A stretch of DNA of 64,000 bases. Origin: Vicia villosa (Eukaryota > Streptophyta > Magnoliopsida > Fabales > Fabaceae). Under the pieces are notes generated by a model. It had not been told where the DNA came from. It ran no database searches and was given only the letters and a program-made list of their open reading frames with translations. Where the stretch lies: contig NC_081184.1 in the NCBI RefSeq assembly GCF_029867415.1, positions 77,350,364-77,414,363 on the forward strand, given 5' to 3'. Below are positions 49,205 to 59,223 of this stretch, in pieces; within the stretch, counting starts at the first letter, position 1; every line of letters begins with the position of its first letter. A program made the translations under genes and the position numbers.

Positions 49205-50171
49205 AGAGAGCATACCTCAGTAATTGATCACACCAAAGCAACCGAATTCTTGTTTTCTCTCTTCTTTCTTCATACTTAAGTTTTTCAAAGGTTCTTTGGC
49301 AAGAAGACTTGGATTCTTCAAACCAAAGCTCTTCCTTTGAAAGTAAGTATTCAAACACATCAAGGGAGGTATTTAGAGGTGATCCAAACCTCTGGAACAC
49401 TTCTATACGTGGATAATCATCACCTTCACCTCTCACTTGGAGCTGTATCAGTTGGGGTCGAGCAAGGAGTTCTGGGCAGTTTCAATCCAAGCTAAGCATC
49501 TCAACACCTTCCAAAGGGATCACTGAAGCTATCTGGATCATTGCAACAACTCTGTAGCACACTTTGATCAGAGCCAAATCTCCATTTTTGAGGTAAGTTT
49601 TAAGAACTTCAAACTCTATAATTCACACATGATAAATTAGAAATGAAGTTACTAGTTGGTTTCTACACCTTTAAGGATCATTAACCCTCAATCAATTGCA
49701 TCAAATCATGCATATAGAGTATTTCATGTTTAATTTCAGTTTTAGGGTTCTTCGTGTTCATGTGTGTGAATTTTGAATTATACTAAAAATAAATAAAATC
49801 AAAGGATACCATCATGATCCTTGTTCAAAAACGACCAAAATCCATGTTTACATCTTTAAGTTTGGTTGAGAAACTAAGGAGATAGCAAATTCAAAAAATT
49901 GGAAGCTTGAGGTTGAAGATGAAGATGGTGGCGCCATTTTTTGAATTTCCCAGAAACAAGTTTATTTTATTTTGAATGGTAGGCGTGTTATCTATGAATT
50001 CATCGTAGTGTCCCAATGGTTACAGCGCGCGTCCAAAAGCCTTGTCTTGCCTTAGGTCTGGGGTTCGATCCCTCCCTCAGACCTTTTGTTCATTTCATTT
50101 TTGAAATTCATTTTAATGCCTTGTTTTCACATATAATCACATGGGCTCCTTTCCTAAACAGGCCACGCGCG

Positions 50172-50225
50172 TGGCCCAGATGGTATTTGTTTTGTTTGGT
50201 GACTAAGAGGGCGTGAGTTCAACCC
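50172..50225 (+). other. tRNA-like A/B boxes inside solo LTR
   Basis: An A-box-like TGGCCCAGATGG (50172-50183) and a B-box-like GAGTTCAACCC (50215-50225) follow the palindrome CCACGCGCGTGG. A second similar B-box-like site, GGGGTTCGATCCC, lies at about 50061-50073, with GTCCCAATGG upstream at about 50011. Confidence 0.45.
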
Positions 50226-51104
50226 TTGGCAAGACCAAACCATATTTTTTACCACTATTTTTCTTCCATTTTCTTTATAACTTTAACTAATTATTTCACC
50301 TATTTAACTAAACTATTTTTTATTCATTTTTTACACACTTCTCATTTATTATATCTATTTTGAGAATATATCAAAAAATCATAAAAATATATTATTTTAG
50401 TATATTTTTAATTAGGTTAAAAATCATATATTTTAAGTATGTGTTAATATCTTAAAAAATATAATTTTTATTTGATTTTCAAAACCAAGTCTCTTGTAAA
50501 TATTTTTGTGATAAAAACCATAATCATTTAGGTCTTAATCAAGATTAGACTTTGTCATTATCTTAATTAAGTTGACAGTTGTCAAGAATTTAAACTGTTT
50601 TCAAATCTCCGATTAGTCGGACGGTCAAAGTTTTCAAACAACAAAAACAGTAATCATTTTAATTGCCAATCATCTTCAACTGTTTTCATAAACAGTAAAT
50701 CATTTTCAGTGGGCTTCTAATAGAGTGTAAGACCCAACACATTCTTTCTTTTCTTAGATTGTTTTTAAAATTGTATTTACAAAATCTTCTTTCTGTTTTC
50801 AAAACATTCTTATGGTATTTGAAGGGCATTATTCCCGGTGAAACTCTTCAGATACCTATGTGACCTTTGTCCATCTTCACTTCTTCTGTTTTCAAAAAAC
50901 CTCTTAACTGTTTATCATAAATATTCAACTGTTATCAATCAACTGCTGGTAAAGCCTTGTACATACATCTTCAAAGGCCTCCACTCCATCCAGGTTAGGC
51001 TTTACAAGCTTTCAATTTACAGTCTTTGTTTAAATTACTGTCAAATATAGAACTGTTTATATATTGTTTAGAACTACGTTTGAGTGTAAACCTTAGGACA
51101 GTTA

Positions 51105-51107
<3 letters not shown>

Positions 51108-51192
<85 letters not shown>
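51108..51192. repeat. (TA)n microsatellite
   Basis: This is an uninterrupted TA dinucleotide run of about 42 copies inside the solo LTR. It is absent from the related LTR of element A. Confidence 0.95.
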
Positions 51193-51197
<5 letters not shown>

Positions 51198-51753
51198 GAC
51201 TATGGCCTAGGATTGAGAATGTCTTCCCGGTGAAGGCTCTTTCCTAATTAGAGATCTTTAGTTCAAACCCTCAAGATGAATTATTCCCGGTGAAACCTCT
51301 TACCCATTTGCTTAGAGCCAAAATAAGTTCAAAACCACATAGCTTTCTCTTGTGCTATAACAAGGACCCTCGATGACCCTCGATTAGCCTCCTCTTGGGC
51401 TTTGTACAAGGACCCACAAGCTTCTTAAAAGCATTTCCAGCTTCCTCTTGAGCTTGTATACAAGGACCCATCAGGTTTCTTATAAACATAGGAACAAGTC
51501 TTTAGTTACCTTTTAGCCTATCCTGGTGAGTTTCTTCCTTTCTTTAAACCAAACTTTAAACAAGCTAAGATTGTCTCAATCTCATATTGAGTATACCTTT
51601 TGGAATGAGAGACATGGACAGTCTCTGTCACCCTTATCTTTATTAATTTCCTTAGCAGAGTCTAGGATCCATAGTTATCTATCCTTAGTCAGTGTCAGCC
51701 TTCATCTTGGGCTTTAAACAAGAAGTCTCAATTAGACAATCTTTCTACTTAAA

Positions 51754-52140
51754 TCCAAAATCCCTGGAAAGGGTTAGCCTCCAAAATCACTCCTTTAAAT
51801 CCAAAATCCCTGGAAAGGGTTAGCCTCCAAAATCACTCCTTTAAATCCAAAATCCCTGGAAAGGGTTAGCCTCCAAAATCACTCCTTTAAATCCAAAATC
51901 CCTGGAAAGGGTTAGCTTCCAAAGACTAGTCTTTTAATAGATAATTTCACCAGCTGAGTCAAAATCCTTGGAAAGTGTTAGCCTTCAAAATCACTCCTTT
52001 AAATCCAAAATCCCTGGAAAGGGTTAGCTTCCAAAGATCAGTCTTTTAATAGATAATTTCACCAGCTGAGTCAAAATCCCTGGAAAGGGCCAGCCTCCAA
52101 AAAAATCAGTCTTTTAATAGATAAATCCTCCAGCAGAGTA
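51754..52140. repeat. 46-bp tandem repeats in solo LTR
   Basis: Exact 46-base units start at 51754, 51800 and 51846, with a diverged fourth at 51892. Each contains TCCCTGGAAAGGGTTAGCC. Further degenerate copies, mixed with a longer unit containing TAATTTCACCAGCTGAGTC, run to about 52140. From about 52150 to 52720 a looser repeat with CAACCTTGGGCTTTGTAC follows. Confidence 0.88.
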
Positions 52141-53659
52141 AAACTCCCCAAAGAGTCAGCCTCAACCTTGGGCCTCATACAAGGCATGAAACAATAACTT
52201 CCCCTATTAAGAGTCAGCCACAACCTTGGGCTTTGTACAAGGCAGATAATAGAGTCTCCCCAGTGAGTCCTTCATCATCAAGTAGCCACAACCTTGGGCT
52301 TTGTACAAGGAAGATAAACCACATTTCCTGTGTCAAATATTCCTAATCTCTAGGATCTTTTCCCTATAGAGTCATCCATACTCAGTTTCCTCAACAGTCA
52401 GCCACAACCTTGGGCTTTGTACTAGGCAGAAAACAATGTTTTCCCTAGCCAGAGTAGCCACAACCTTGGGCTTCACACAAGGCATAAAAAAGAGTCTCCC
52501 TAAGTAGAGTCAGCCACAATTTTGGGCTTTGTATAGAACACCAAATAAAATCCATCAAATAAACACTCTCCAATTAGAGTCAGACTCAATTCTGGGCTTT
52601 GTACAGAACACAAAAATTCCCTATAGTTAATCCCCAGTAAATTTATCTCCCAGAGTCAATAAAATAATAAATCAATCAAAAGCCTCAAGCTTGGGCCTCA
52701 TGCAAGCCAGCAAAAATCAAATCTTTTATACAGTAGATGGACATGGCTTATCTCTATAGAGAGATCTTTCTCCTATCTCACCACATTCAAACAAACAAAC
52801 ATTACATTTCATTTTAATTTTAATTAAGTCTCCCATTTAGGATTTTGAAAGGCATGAGCTGGAAGTAAAACCCAGACATGTGGTAACTTTCCCTAATTTG
52901 GATGAGCAACTTACTTTCATTCAAGACGCAGTTGACTGGTATACTTGCACATAAACAAGTAAGGTCCCCCTCTTGAATGAAATGAATTCAATTATTCTGT
53001 CACTCTTTTTAATGTTTGTGGTGGAATAGTAGAAATACCTCTCTGTAAAGATGATTTCATGTCTCTTTACTGTAAACAGAGATTTAATTCAAGCTTCAAC
53101 CTTGAGCTTCAAGCAAGGCACCAAAAATCATTAATTTCTCTAATTAGTTCCCCGAACTACATTAAGCTCTGACTTCCATTAGGGATATGTAGGCATGAGG
53201 TTCACAAGGAATCTCAGCGAGCTAACAAAATACCAAAAATAGTCAGTTTGTCTGTCTTCTTTTCAATTCAATTTAATTCTCGCTCCTAACACAAAGGAGA
53301 AACTTTCCCAATAACAAGCAACAAACACAATCACATTGACACAGAGAAGGTTCCCGTAGAGTACTACGGATATGTAGGGTGCTTAAACTCTTCCCTATGT
53401 ATAACCGACCCCCCGGACTCCAGAATTTCTAGTCTAGGTGAATCCCCACACTTAGAAAACTCCTAGGGTTTATTTGAGATCTTTTTCCCCTTTCCTGCTC
53501 GTTAGGATAATTAAAAAGTTCGTGTCATATCGTAGTAAGAACTGAAACAAAATTCATCCCACCCCGGGCGCATTCTCCTTCCAAATTTCGCGTGAAGGGT
53601 CTAGCGTGCCGTCCTCCCAAGTGAAACGGGGAGGTAAAGAAAACGAAGACCACACGCAG

Positions 53660-55968
53660 AAAAAAGGCTTCACCGTTAGACGTCTCATATGGGTTCCGCC
53701 AACAGCTGGTGAACTGTTTTACCTACGCATGATGTTGACGGTGGCAAAAGGACCAACAACTTATGAGGAAATCAGGACCGTGGATAACATCCAGTTTGAT
53801 ACATTCAGAGATGCATGCTTTGCAATGGGATTTCTTGAAGACGATAAAGAATACATAGCTGCTATAAAGGAGGCAAGTCATTGGGGGTCTGGTCATTTTC
53901 TTCGAAAACTGTTTGTTATCATGCTTTTGTCTGGTGCTGTTAATCTCCCTGCACATGTTTGGGAACAAACTTGGCTCCTATTATCTGATGGTGTCTTACA
54001 TACACAAAGAGCGTTGGCTGCAAATCTAGGTTTGTTAGACAAAATAAAATAGCAAACAAAACAATTTCTTAATAACAACCTACGGATGACTTACCAACAG
54101 TATTATAACTCAATTTCTCATATCAATGCAGAATTAGTCCTCACACAAGAAGAGTTACAAAATTTGACTTTAATAGAAATCGAGAAACTGCTACAAGCAA
54201 ATAGAAGGACACTAAAGGATTTTAGTCCTATTCCATATCCGAATGCTTATGTTCTTGAACAGTTGGGAAACAGGCTCATATATGATGAGCGTAATTACGA
54301 TACAACGTCAATGAACTCGGAATTTGAAAATCTGTTTGCTGCTCTTACAGGTTAATATTGCATCAATTAAATTCATTTTATTTTACACTTTGAAATTCTA
54401 TGAATCGATTATTTTAGCACTATTCTACCCTCACTATTATATTTCTTAGATGAGCAAAGAGGTATTTATGAAAAAATTATGCATGTTGTGGAGTCTCAGA
54501 ATCCTGCCGTTTTCTTCCTTCATGGTTATGGTGGTACCGAAAAGACATATATGTGGAGAACACTCGCAGCAGCTTTAAGATCAAAACACGATATATGTTT
54601 AACTGTTGCAACTAGCGGTATAGCATCATTGTTACTTCCAGGAGGTAGAACTGCACATTCAAAGTTCAGGATACCGGTACCCACTATGGACAATTCTACT
54701 TGCAAGGTTGAATTCAACGATGATGTTGCAGACATGTTACGACAGACAAAGCTTATAATATGGGATGAGGCACCAATGGCGCATAAGTATGCAATAGAAT
54801 CGCTTGACAGAACTTTGAAAGATGTTATGAGTGCAAACAAAAATTCCACTGATGTATTTGGTGGAAAGGTTGTTGTTTTCGGTGGCGATTTCAGACAAAT
54901 TTTACCTGTCGTCCCCAGAGGCAGTCGTTCTGATATTGTACACTGTGCCATAAATGCATCTTACATATGGCATTCAGTTGAGGTATTAGCATTGACAAGA
55001 AACATGCGGCTACAAACAGGATCAACACAGACTGATAAAAATGAGATAGCACAGTTTTCGGATTGGATTTTAAGAATAGGAGAGGGCCGAATATCTGAGC
55101 CTAATGACGGCACCGCCGAAATCGAGATACCACCTGATATTTTGATAACAGAATTTGATGATCCAATTGTGGCCATTGTCAATACCACATACCCTGATTT
55201 CATAAATAATTTTCAATGTGTTGATTAACTTAAAAGTCGAGCAATACTGGCCTCTACACTGGAGATTGTTGATCAGATCAATGACCATATACTTAACTTA
55301 ATGCCAGGTTAAGCAACAAAAATATATAATTTAATGGATTATATTAATTGATTTTATGCTTTTACTAATTCTGTTCAGTCAACAATGCAGGAGAAATTCG
55401 TGACTACTACAGCGCAAATTCAGTTGACAAGTCTGAGATTCATGACCCAACAGTAGTTGATATCCTCACGCCAGAATTTCTAAGTTCCCTCCGAACATCA
55501 GGTTTGCCAAACCATCACTTAAAACTAAAGGTTGGGACACCTATAATGCTCATGAGAAACATAGATCAATCTGAAGGTTTGTGTAACGGCACAAGGCTGT
55601 GTATAACAAAGATGGCAGCCCATGTACTCGAGGCTTCAATAATGGGCGGTAAAGGTTTGGGAAATTTGGTTTACATACCTCGAATGGACATGTCACCATC
55701 CCAATCACCATGGCCATTCAAACTGAATAGAAGACAGTTCCCTATTATAGTTTCCTATTCTATGACAATCAACAAATCACAGGGACATTCATTGGATAAC
55801 GTCGGTTTGTACTTACCAAGAGATGTATTCACACATGGCCAGATTTATGTGGCATTGTCAAGAGTAACAACAAAAAAGGGAATCAAAATACTAATACATG
55901 ATGAAGAAAAGAAATTCAGGGGGAAAACTACAAATGTTGTTTATAAAGAGGTTTTTAACAATGTCTGA
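53660..55968 (+). pseudogene. Helitron Rep-helicase, PIF1-type helicase half
   Basis: Predicted exons are 53660-54350, 54450-55307 and 55379-55968 (TGA). It begins GFTVRRLIWVPPTAGELFYL, the Helitron linker region. The SF1B helicase follows with Walker A written as GYGGTEKTYMW (the family has GTGKT, so the second glycine is Glu), Walker B IIWDEAPM, and GGDFRQILPVVP. It also has TINKSQGHSLDNVGLYLPR and YVALSRVTTKKGI near the C-terminus. In-frame stops lie at 54050-54052 (TAG) and 55226-55228 (TAA). The helicase unwinds DNA during rolling-circle transposition; the Glu substitution should abolish ATP binding even without the stops. Confidence 0.92.
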
Positions 55969-56170
55969 GTTTTAAACATTAATCTCAGTAATTCTGTAAC
56001 AGCAGTAATATATATTACTAACAGCATATTAGTAATGCAAGTAACAGCAGTAATATATATTACTAACAGCATATTAGTAGAAAGAGGTTTTTAACAATGT
56101 CTGAGTTTCAAACATTTATCTTAGTAATTCTGTAACAACATTAATATATATTACTAACATCTTCATATGT
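55945..56170. repeat. Tandem duplication of the helicase gene's 3' end
   Basis: The last codons and downstream sequence (from AAAGAGGTTTTTAACAATG at 55945) recur from 56081 with a few changes. Between them a 39-base unit is also duplicated (55996-56034, 56041-56079). It contains the palindrome AGTAATATATATTACT. Confidence 0.85.
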
Positions 56171-56356
56171 ATGTTGTAATGATTTATGGTAGCTTTCTCA
56201 TTTATATTATTAAGTCCAATGTATGTATAGCAAAACATCTAAATACCAAAATCTTATATATTAATATAAAGATGGAGCTAAGTCCACCAGGGAATTACAA
56301 AATATTCATAGAAATATTAATAGATAGATACTTATAACAAACTTTTACATCATTTT

Positions 56357-57055
56357 TCAATTTTTCAACATTGTTACAAGTATCTCCTTGCTGACGGGAT
56401 CCTTAATGCTGAAACCCATAGAGTCTCCATCAAGCAGGCTCCTTTCCTTGGCAAATTTGTACCAACCACGCCCTAAGAACATCTGACCCTTTTCGGTATG
56501 ATGAACTTCACATTCATACCTGACTTCCCTTTCCCAGTCGACCAAATCTACAAACCTTACTCCATTGAGCCAGCGAGTTGCCACAATATGCTCAGGAATT
56601 TCCTACAATATTATTAATATAAAACAACATTAGATTATCCCATTAACGGTCCTAAGACAATAAGCTTAAAACGAATAATAACTTACAAGAAGACATGACT
56701 GAGCCATCTTCCCATTGGCCACATCTTTCTTCCATATACAATATGGTAACTTAACAGGCTGCTCTGCATGGCAGCTAACATCCTCACCATCCGGTTCATG
56801 GCATCTGAAACATAATACAAACAAACAGCATGTCCAATAAACAAATGTGTTATCAAACCTTCTAAATTAAAACATAAAAACGTATACTCAACATAAGCTA
56901 ATTCAAACATACACAGAGTTATCAGAAGTGATAGCTTTCCCCACAACCATTTGGTTCACCGAGTTTTTTTCACCTGCATGCAACCATATACAACTTTTAA
57001 ATTTAAAATGTAACAGAACAACCATTCAAATGATATGTTTACCTTTACCTCTCAT
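56357..57055 (-). CDS. B3-domain protein 2, intact by predicted splicing (143 aa)
   Basis: Exons 57049-57055, 56913-56973, 56687-56804 and 56357-56602 join with GT-AG sites into 143 codons plus stop, without interruption. The first exon holds only seven bases of code, so the start is the least certain part. The middle reads CHEPDGEDVSCHAEQPVKLP and YCIWKKDVANGKMAQSCLL. The B3-like domain follows: EIPEHIVATRWLNG, GRGWYKFAKERSLLDGDSMGF, EILVTMLKN. The GWxxFAK and LxxGD pattern is shared with B3 gene 1. It lies tail-to-tail with the helicase. It may be a Helitron gene, a captured gene, or the remains of a larger host B3 gene. Confidence 0.68.
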
Positions 57056-57836
57056 TGCTTGATCAACTCTACCTTCCGTCTTTTCAGAAATTCGCAACTT
57101 ACACTATTGGTTACAGAGTAATGATGACTGCTTCAGTTTTTAGTGCTTTCAAACTTCCTACACCTTACTTATATAACACTCTAAATGGACTCTTCACATA
57201 CCTGCAACTTTTCCACCGTCCAATAGAATTCAATGCAATTGTTCAATTAGTCTTCTTTGCATTTACATCACTTCAAAACAATTTTCATTTTATTTATATT
57301 CCTCACGAAACACATTTACTGCCCATAACCCAATTGATCTTTCACATCCCAATATAATATAACACATTACAACTATTTTATAACCATTTAAAATTACTAT
57401 ACTACTGTTTAACATATACTATTAAATTCAATTTTCAACTATTCATAAGTCCATTGTTGTATGTTCACCATTTAGATTTAATAGGCTACCATTTACAGGA
57501 CCCGTTTCACTACTTATACCAACAATAATGAAATTAGGAACCCTATTGTAATCAATTTTGATAGAAATCCTGTTCACTACTTATAATAAGCAATACTTAA
57601 TTTAAAAACAAATTGGTAATCAATTTTGCATATAAAACCATGGCAGATTTTGCACAATCAATAAAACTTAAAGCTGATAATATTTAATTAAAAACCATAC
57701 ATAGTACCATAATTGTTAATCTTTGTTCACATCCACAATTACAATAAAAAAACAAAACGATAATTCACATACAAACCAAACTAACAACAAACTGTCCTAT
57801 ACATCCACCACAAACATTGCCTAACCAACAGCACCA
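57056..57836. other. A/T-rich gap between B3 genes 2 and 3
   Basis: Nothing recognisable is seen here. The open frame on the plus strand at 57055-57357 has no family resemblance and overlaps the B3 gene 2 start. Confidence 0.55.
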
Positions 57837-59223
57837 TCAACGATCACCACTGCGCTCCACTGTTACCATAATATCTAACACTGGCGGGTAATAAATCACA
57901 AAGTGCACTTTATCTCCTTCTTTCAATTCAGCTGCCCTTACATAGTCAAACCATTCTCCATACAAATATGTTTCCTTTTTGTTCGGCCTCTTCTTCACAT
58001 TGCACTCATATGGGTACCCGTTGTCCACATCATAGAGGGTAATCTCTGACATTCCAACAAGACCACATTTGTCTACTATTTCTGCAGGAATATGCTGCAC
58101 TCATTGACAGACAATATTAGTTACATTACATCTGTGTATAACACCATTGTGCTAACAACTATAGACTTTAAGCACTGCTTACCATAACATTTGAGCAAAA
58201 CTTCTTTACATCATGAACTTCACGAGTCCAGTACGCTTCTTCCAGCTCCCCCTGTATAGGACTCATTTCCCTGAAATAAACACCACATTTACACCAAAAT
58301 GCCAACACAACGACATCAGTATACCTATAACTATAATATATTCCCTATCACTTAAAAAAAAACTTTACCTGTCACTATCAGAAGAGATCATTATGTATTC
58401 ATTCAAATCAGTAGTATCTGATAATCCCGCAGAAGTTCCTATCCCATCTTCATCATTCCTTCAACACAATAACATACAAACTAATCATTAAACTAAGTTG
58501 TAACACATTCTTTGGGAAACACATTCAATTTTGTGGAGGTTAGGTTCTATTTACAGACAACAAACCTGCAATATCCATTTATTTATATAACACACACCAC
58601 ACTTACAATCAATATAACAGATTATAATATAAAAAAAATTTGGCAAAATAGCCTTTTCGGTCCCGTATGTTAACCCCGAGGTTCATTTTGGTCCCTTAAC
58701 TTCAAAAAGTTTCATATTGGTCCCTTAACTCTACAAATGGTGTCATTTTAGTCCTTTTTGTCATATTAGCGACGAATTTAGCGACCAATTTTTGAGGTTT
58801 TTCGTCGCTAATATGACAAAAAGGACTAAAATGACACATTTTGAAAAGTTAAGGGACCAATATGAAACTTTTTAAAGTTAAAGGACCAAAATGAACCCCG
58901 AGGTTAACATACGGGACCAAAAAAGGGTATTTTGCCAAAAAATTTCTATTAGAAACTATATTAAACATAACACAATACCATAAATTTATCAACACTACTA
59001 TCGTAACCTGCAAAAACAAATAAAATTATAAGATTACCCTTTATTTTCAACAACACTGGCAGCACCTACAGATTCATTCTTTTGACCGACCTTAGAAACT
59101 TCACCAGCATCTTCGACACGATTCAATCTTTCATGTTGTTTCTTCCATTCCTCCATAAAATCCTCATTCTCATGTGACCCACTCAGTATCCTCTCAATCG
59201 TAAGCCGCTTCCATGGTGTTTGC
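57837..59223 (-). pseudogene. B3-domain protein 3, 5' end cut off by a retrotransposon
   Basis: Predicted exons are 59038-59223 (truncated), 58369-58458, 58183-58270 and 57837-58094, in one frame without internal stops. The N-terminal part has a probable coiled coil (NEDFMEEWKKQHERLNRVED) and acidic low-complexity sequence. The last exon is a B3 domain: HIPAEIVDKCG, ITLYDVDNGYPYECNV, YLYGEWFDYVRAAELKEGDKV, IMVTVERS. The exon boundary NVM|HIP matches B3 gene 1 (NVM|HFP), so the two are paralogues. The Tekay-like element begins at 59224 inside the first visible exon, so the real start lies beyond the window. A MITE sits in the intron at 58643-58936. Confidence 0.78.
58643..58936. mobile_element. 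Foldback MITE, Mutator-like (294 bp)
   Basis: Terminal inverted repeats start GGCAAAATAGCCTTTTCGG and contain TTCATTTTGGTCCCTTAAC. The two arms meet at a central GCGACGAATTTAGCGAC, so the element can form a near-complete hairpin. It is flanked by a perfect 9-bp duplication AAAAAATTT (58634-58642, 58937-58945). It has no coding capacity. It has the same length and duplication size as the MITE at 40365 but different ends, with a related GGTCCCT theme. Confidence 0.88.

Larger units (their letters stand above)
47617..53654 (+). mobile_element. Solo LTR of an Ogre-like element (6.0 kb)
   Basis: It starts TGTCATACCC and ends CCACA, flanked by CGCGG (47612-47616) and CGCAG (53655-53659), a 5-bp duplication with one change. 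Removing it with one duplicate puts the Rep-helicase codons back in one frame (WKPR then KKGFTVRRL), which confirms both ends. There is no primer site, gag or pol inside, so it is one LTR left by LTR-LTR recombination. It is related to element A's LTR in opposite orientation. It has a C-run at about 47636-47646, a TATA box, tRNA-like boxes, a TA microsatellite and several tandem arrays. Confidence 0.88.
6199..59223 (+). mobile_element. Decayed Helitron-like block with RPA-like, Rep-helicase and B3 genes
   Basis: With the nested insertions removed, this block holds an RPA-like gene, a Rep (HUH nuclease) plus PIF1-type helicase gene on the same strand, and three B3-domain genes on the opposite strand. 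RPA-like and RepHel genes together are the known coding set of autonomous plant Helitrons. The B3 genes are not part of the standard set as I know it. Neither terminus is visible: the 5' end lies left of element A, and no convincing CTRR end with hairpin was found after the helicase. The outer limits given are the edges of flanking retroelements, not Helitron ends. Whether the two distal B3 genes belong to the Helitron or only adjoin it is open. Confidence 0.65.

Noticed and set aside
50011..50090. Possible tRNA gene in the solo LTR
   Set aside because: It has a good B-box-like GGTTCGATCC but no acceptor or anticodon stem that pairs properly by eye; kept only as a tRNA-like module.
51026..51247. 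Open frame of repeated Tyr-Ile
   Set aside because: It is a translation of the (TA)n microsatellite.
51754..52140. Regular repeats resembling a CRISPR array
   Set aside because: The units abut without unique spacers, and the setting is a plant LTR.
55996..56034. Helitron 3' terminus (hairpin plus CTRR) after the helicase
   Set aside because: A palindrome is present and CTAA overlaps it, but the spacing is wrong and the unit is duplicated; no defined end can be called.
57055..57357. Plus-strand 100-codon frame
   Set aside because: It is A/T-rich, without motif, and lies opposite the predicted start of B3 gene 2.
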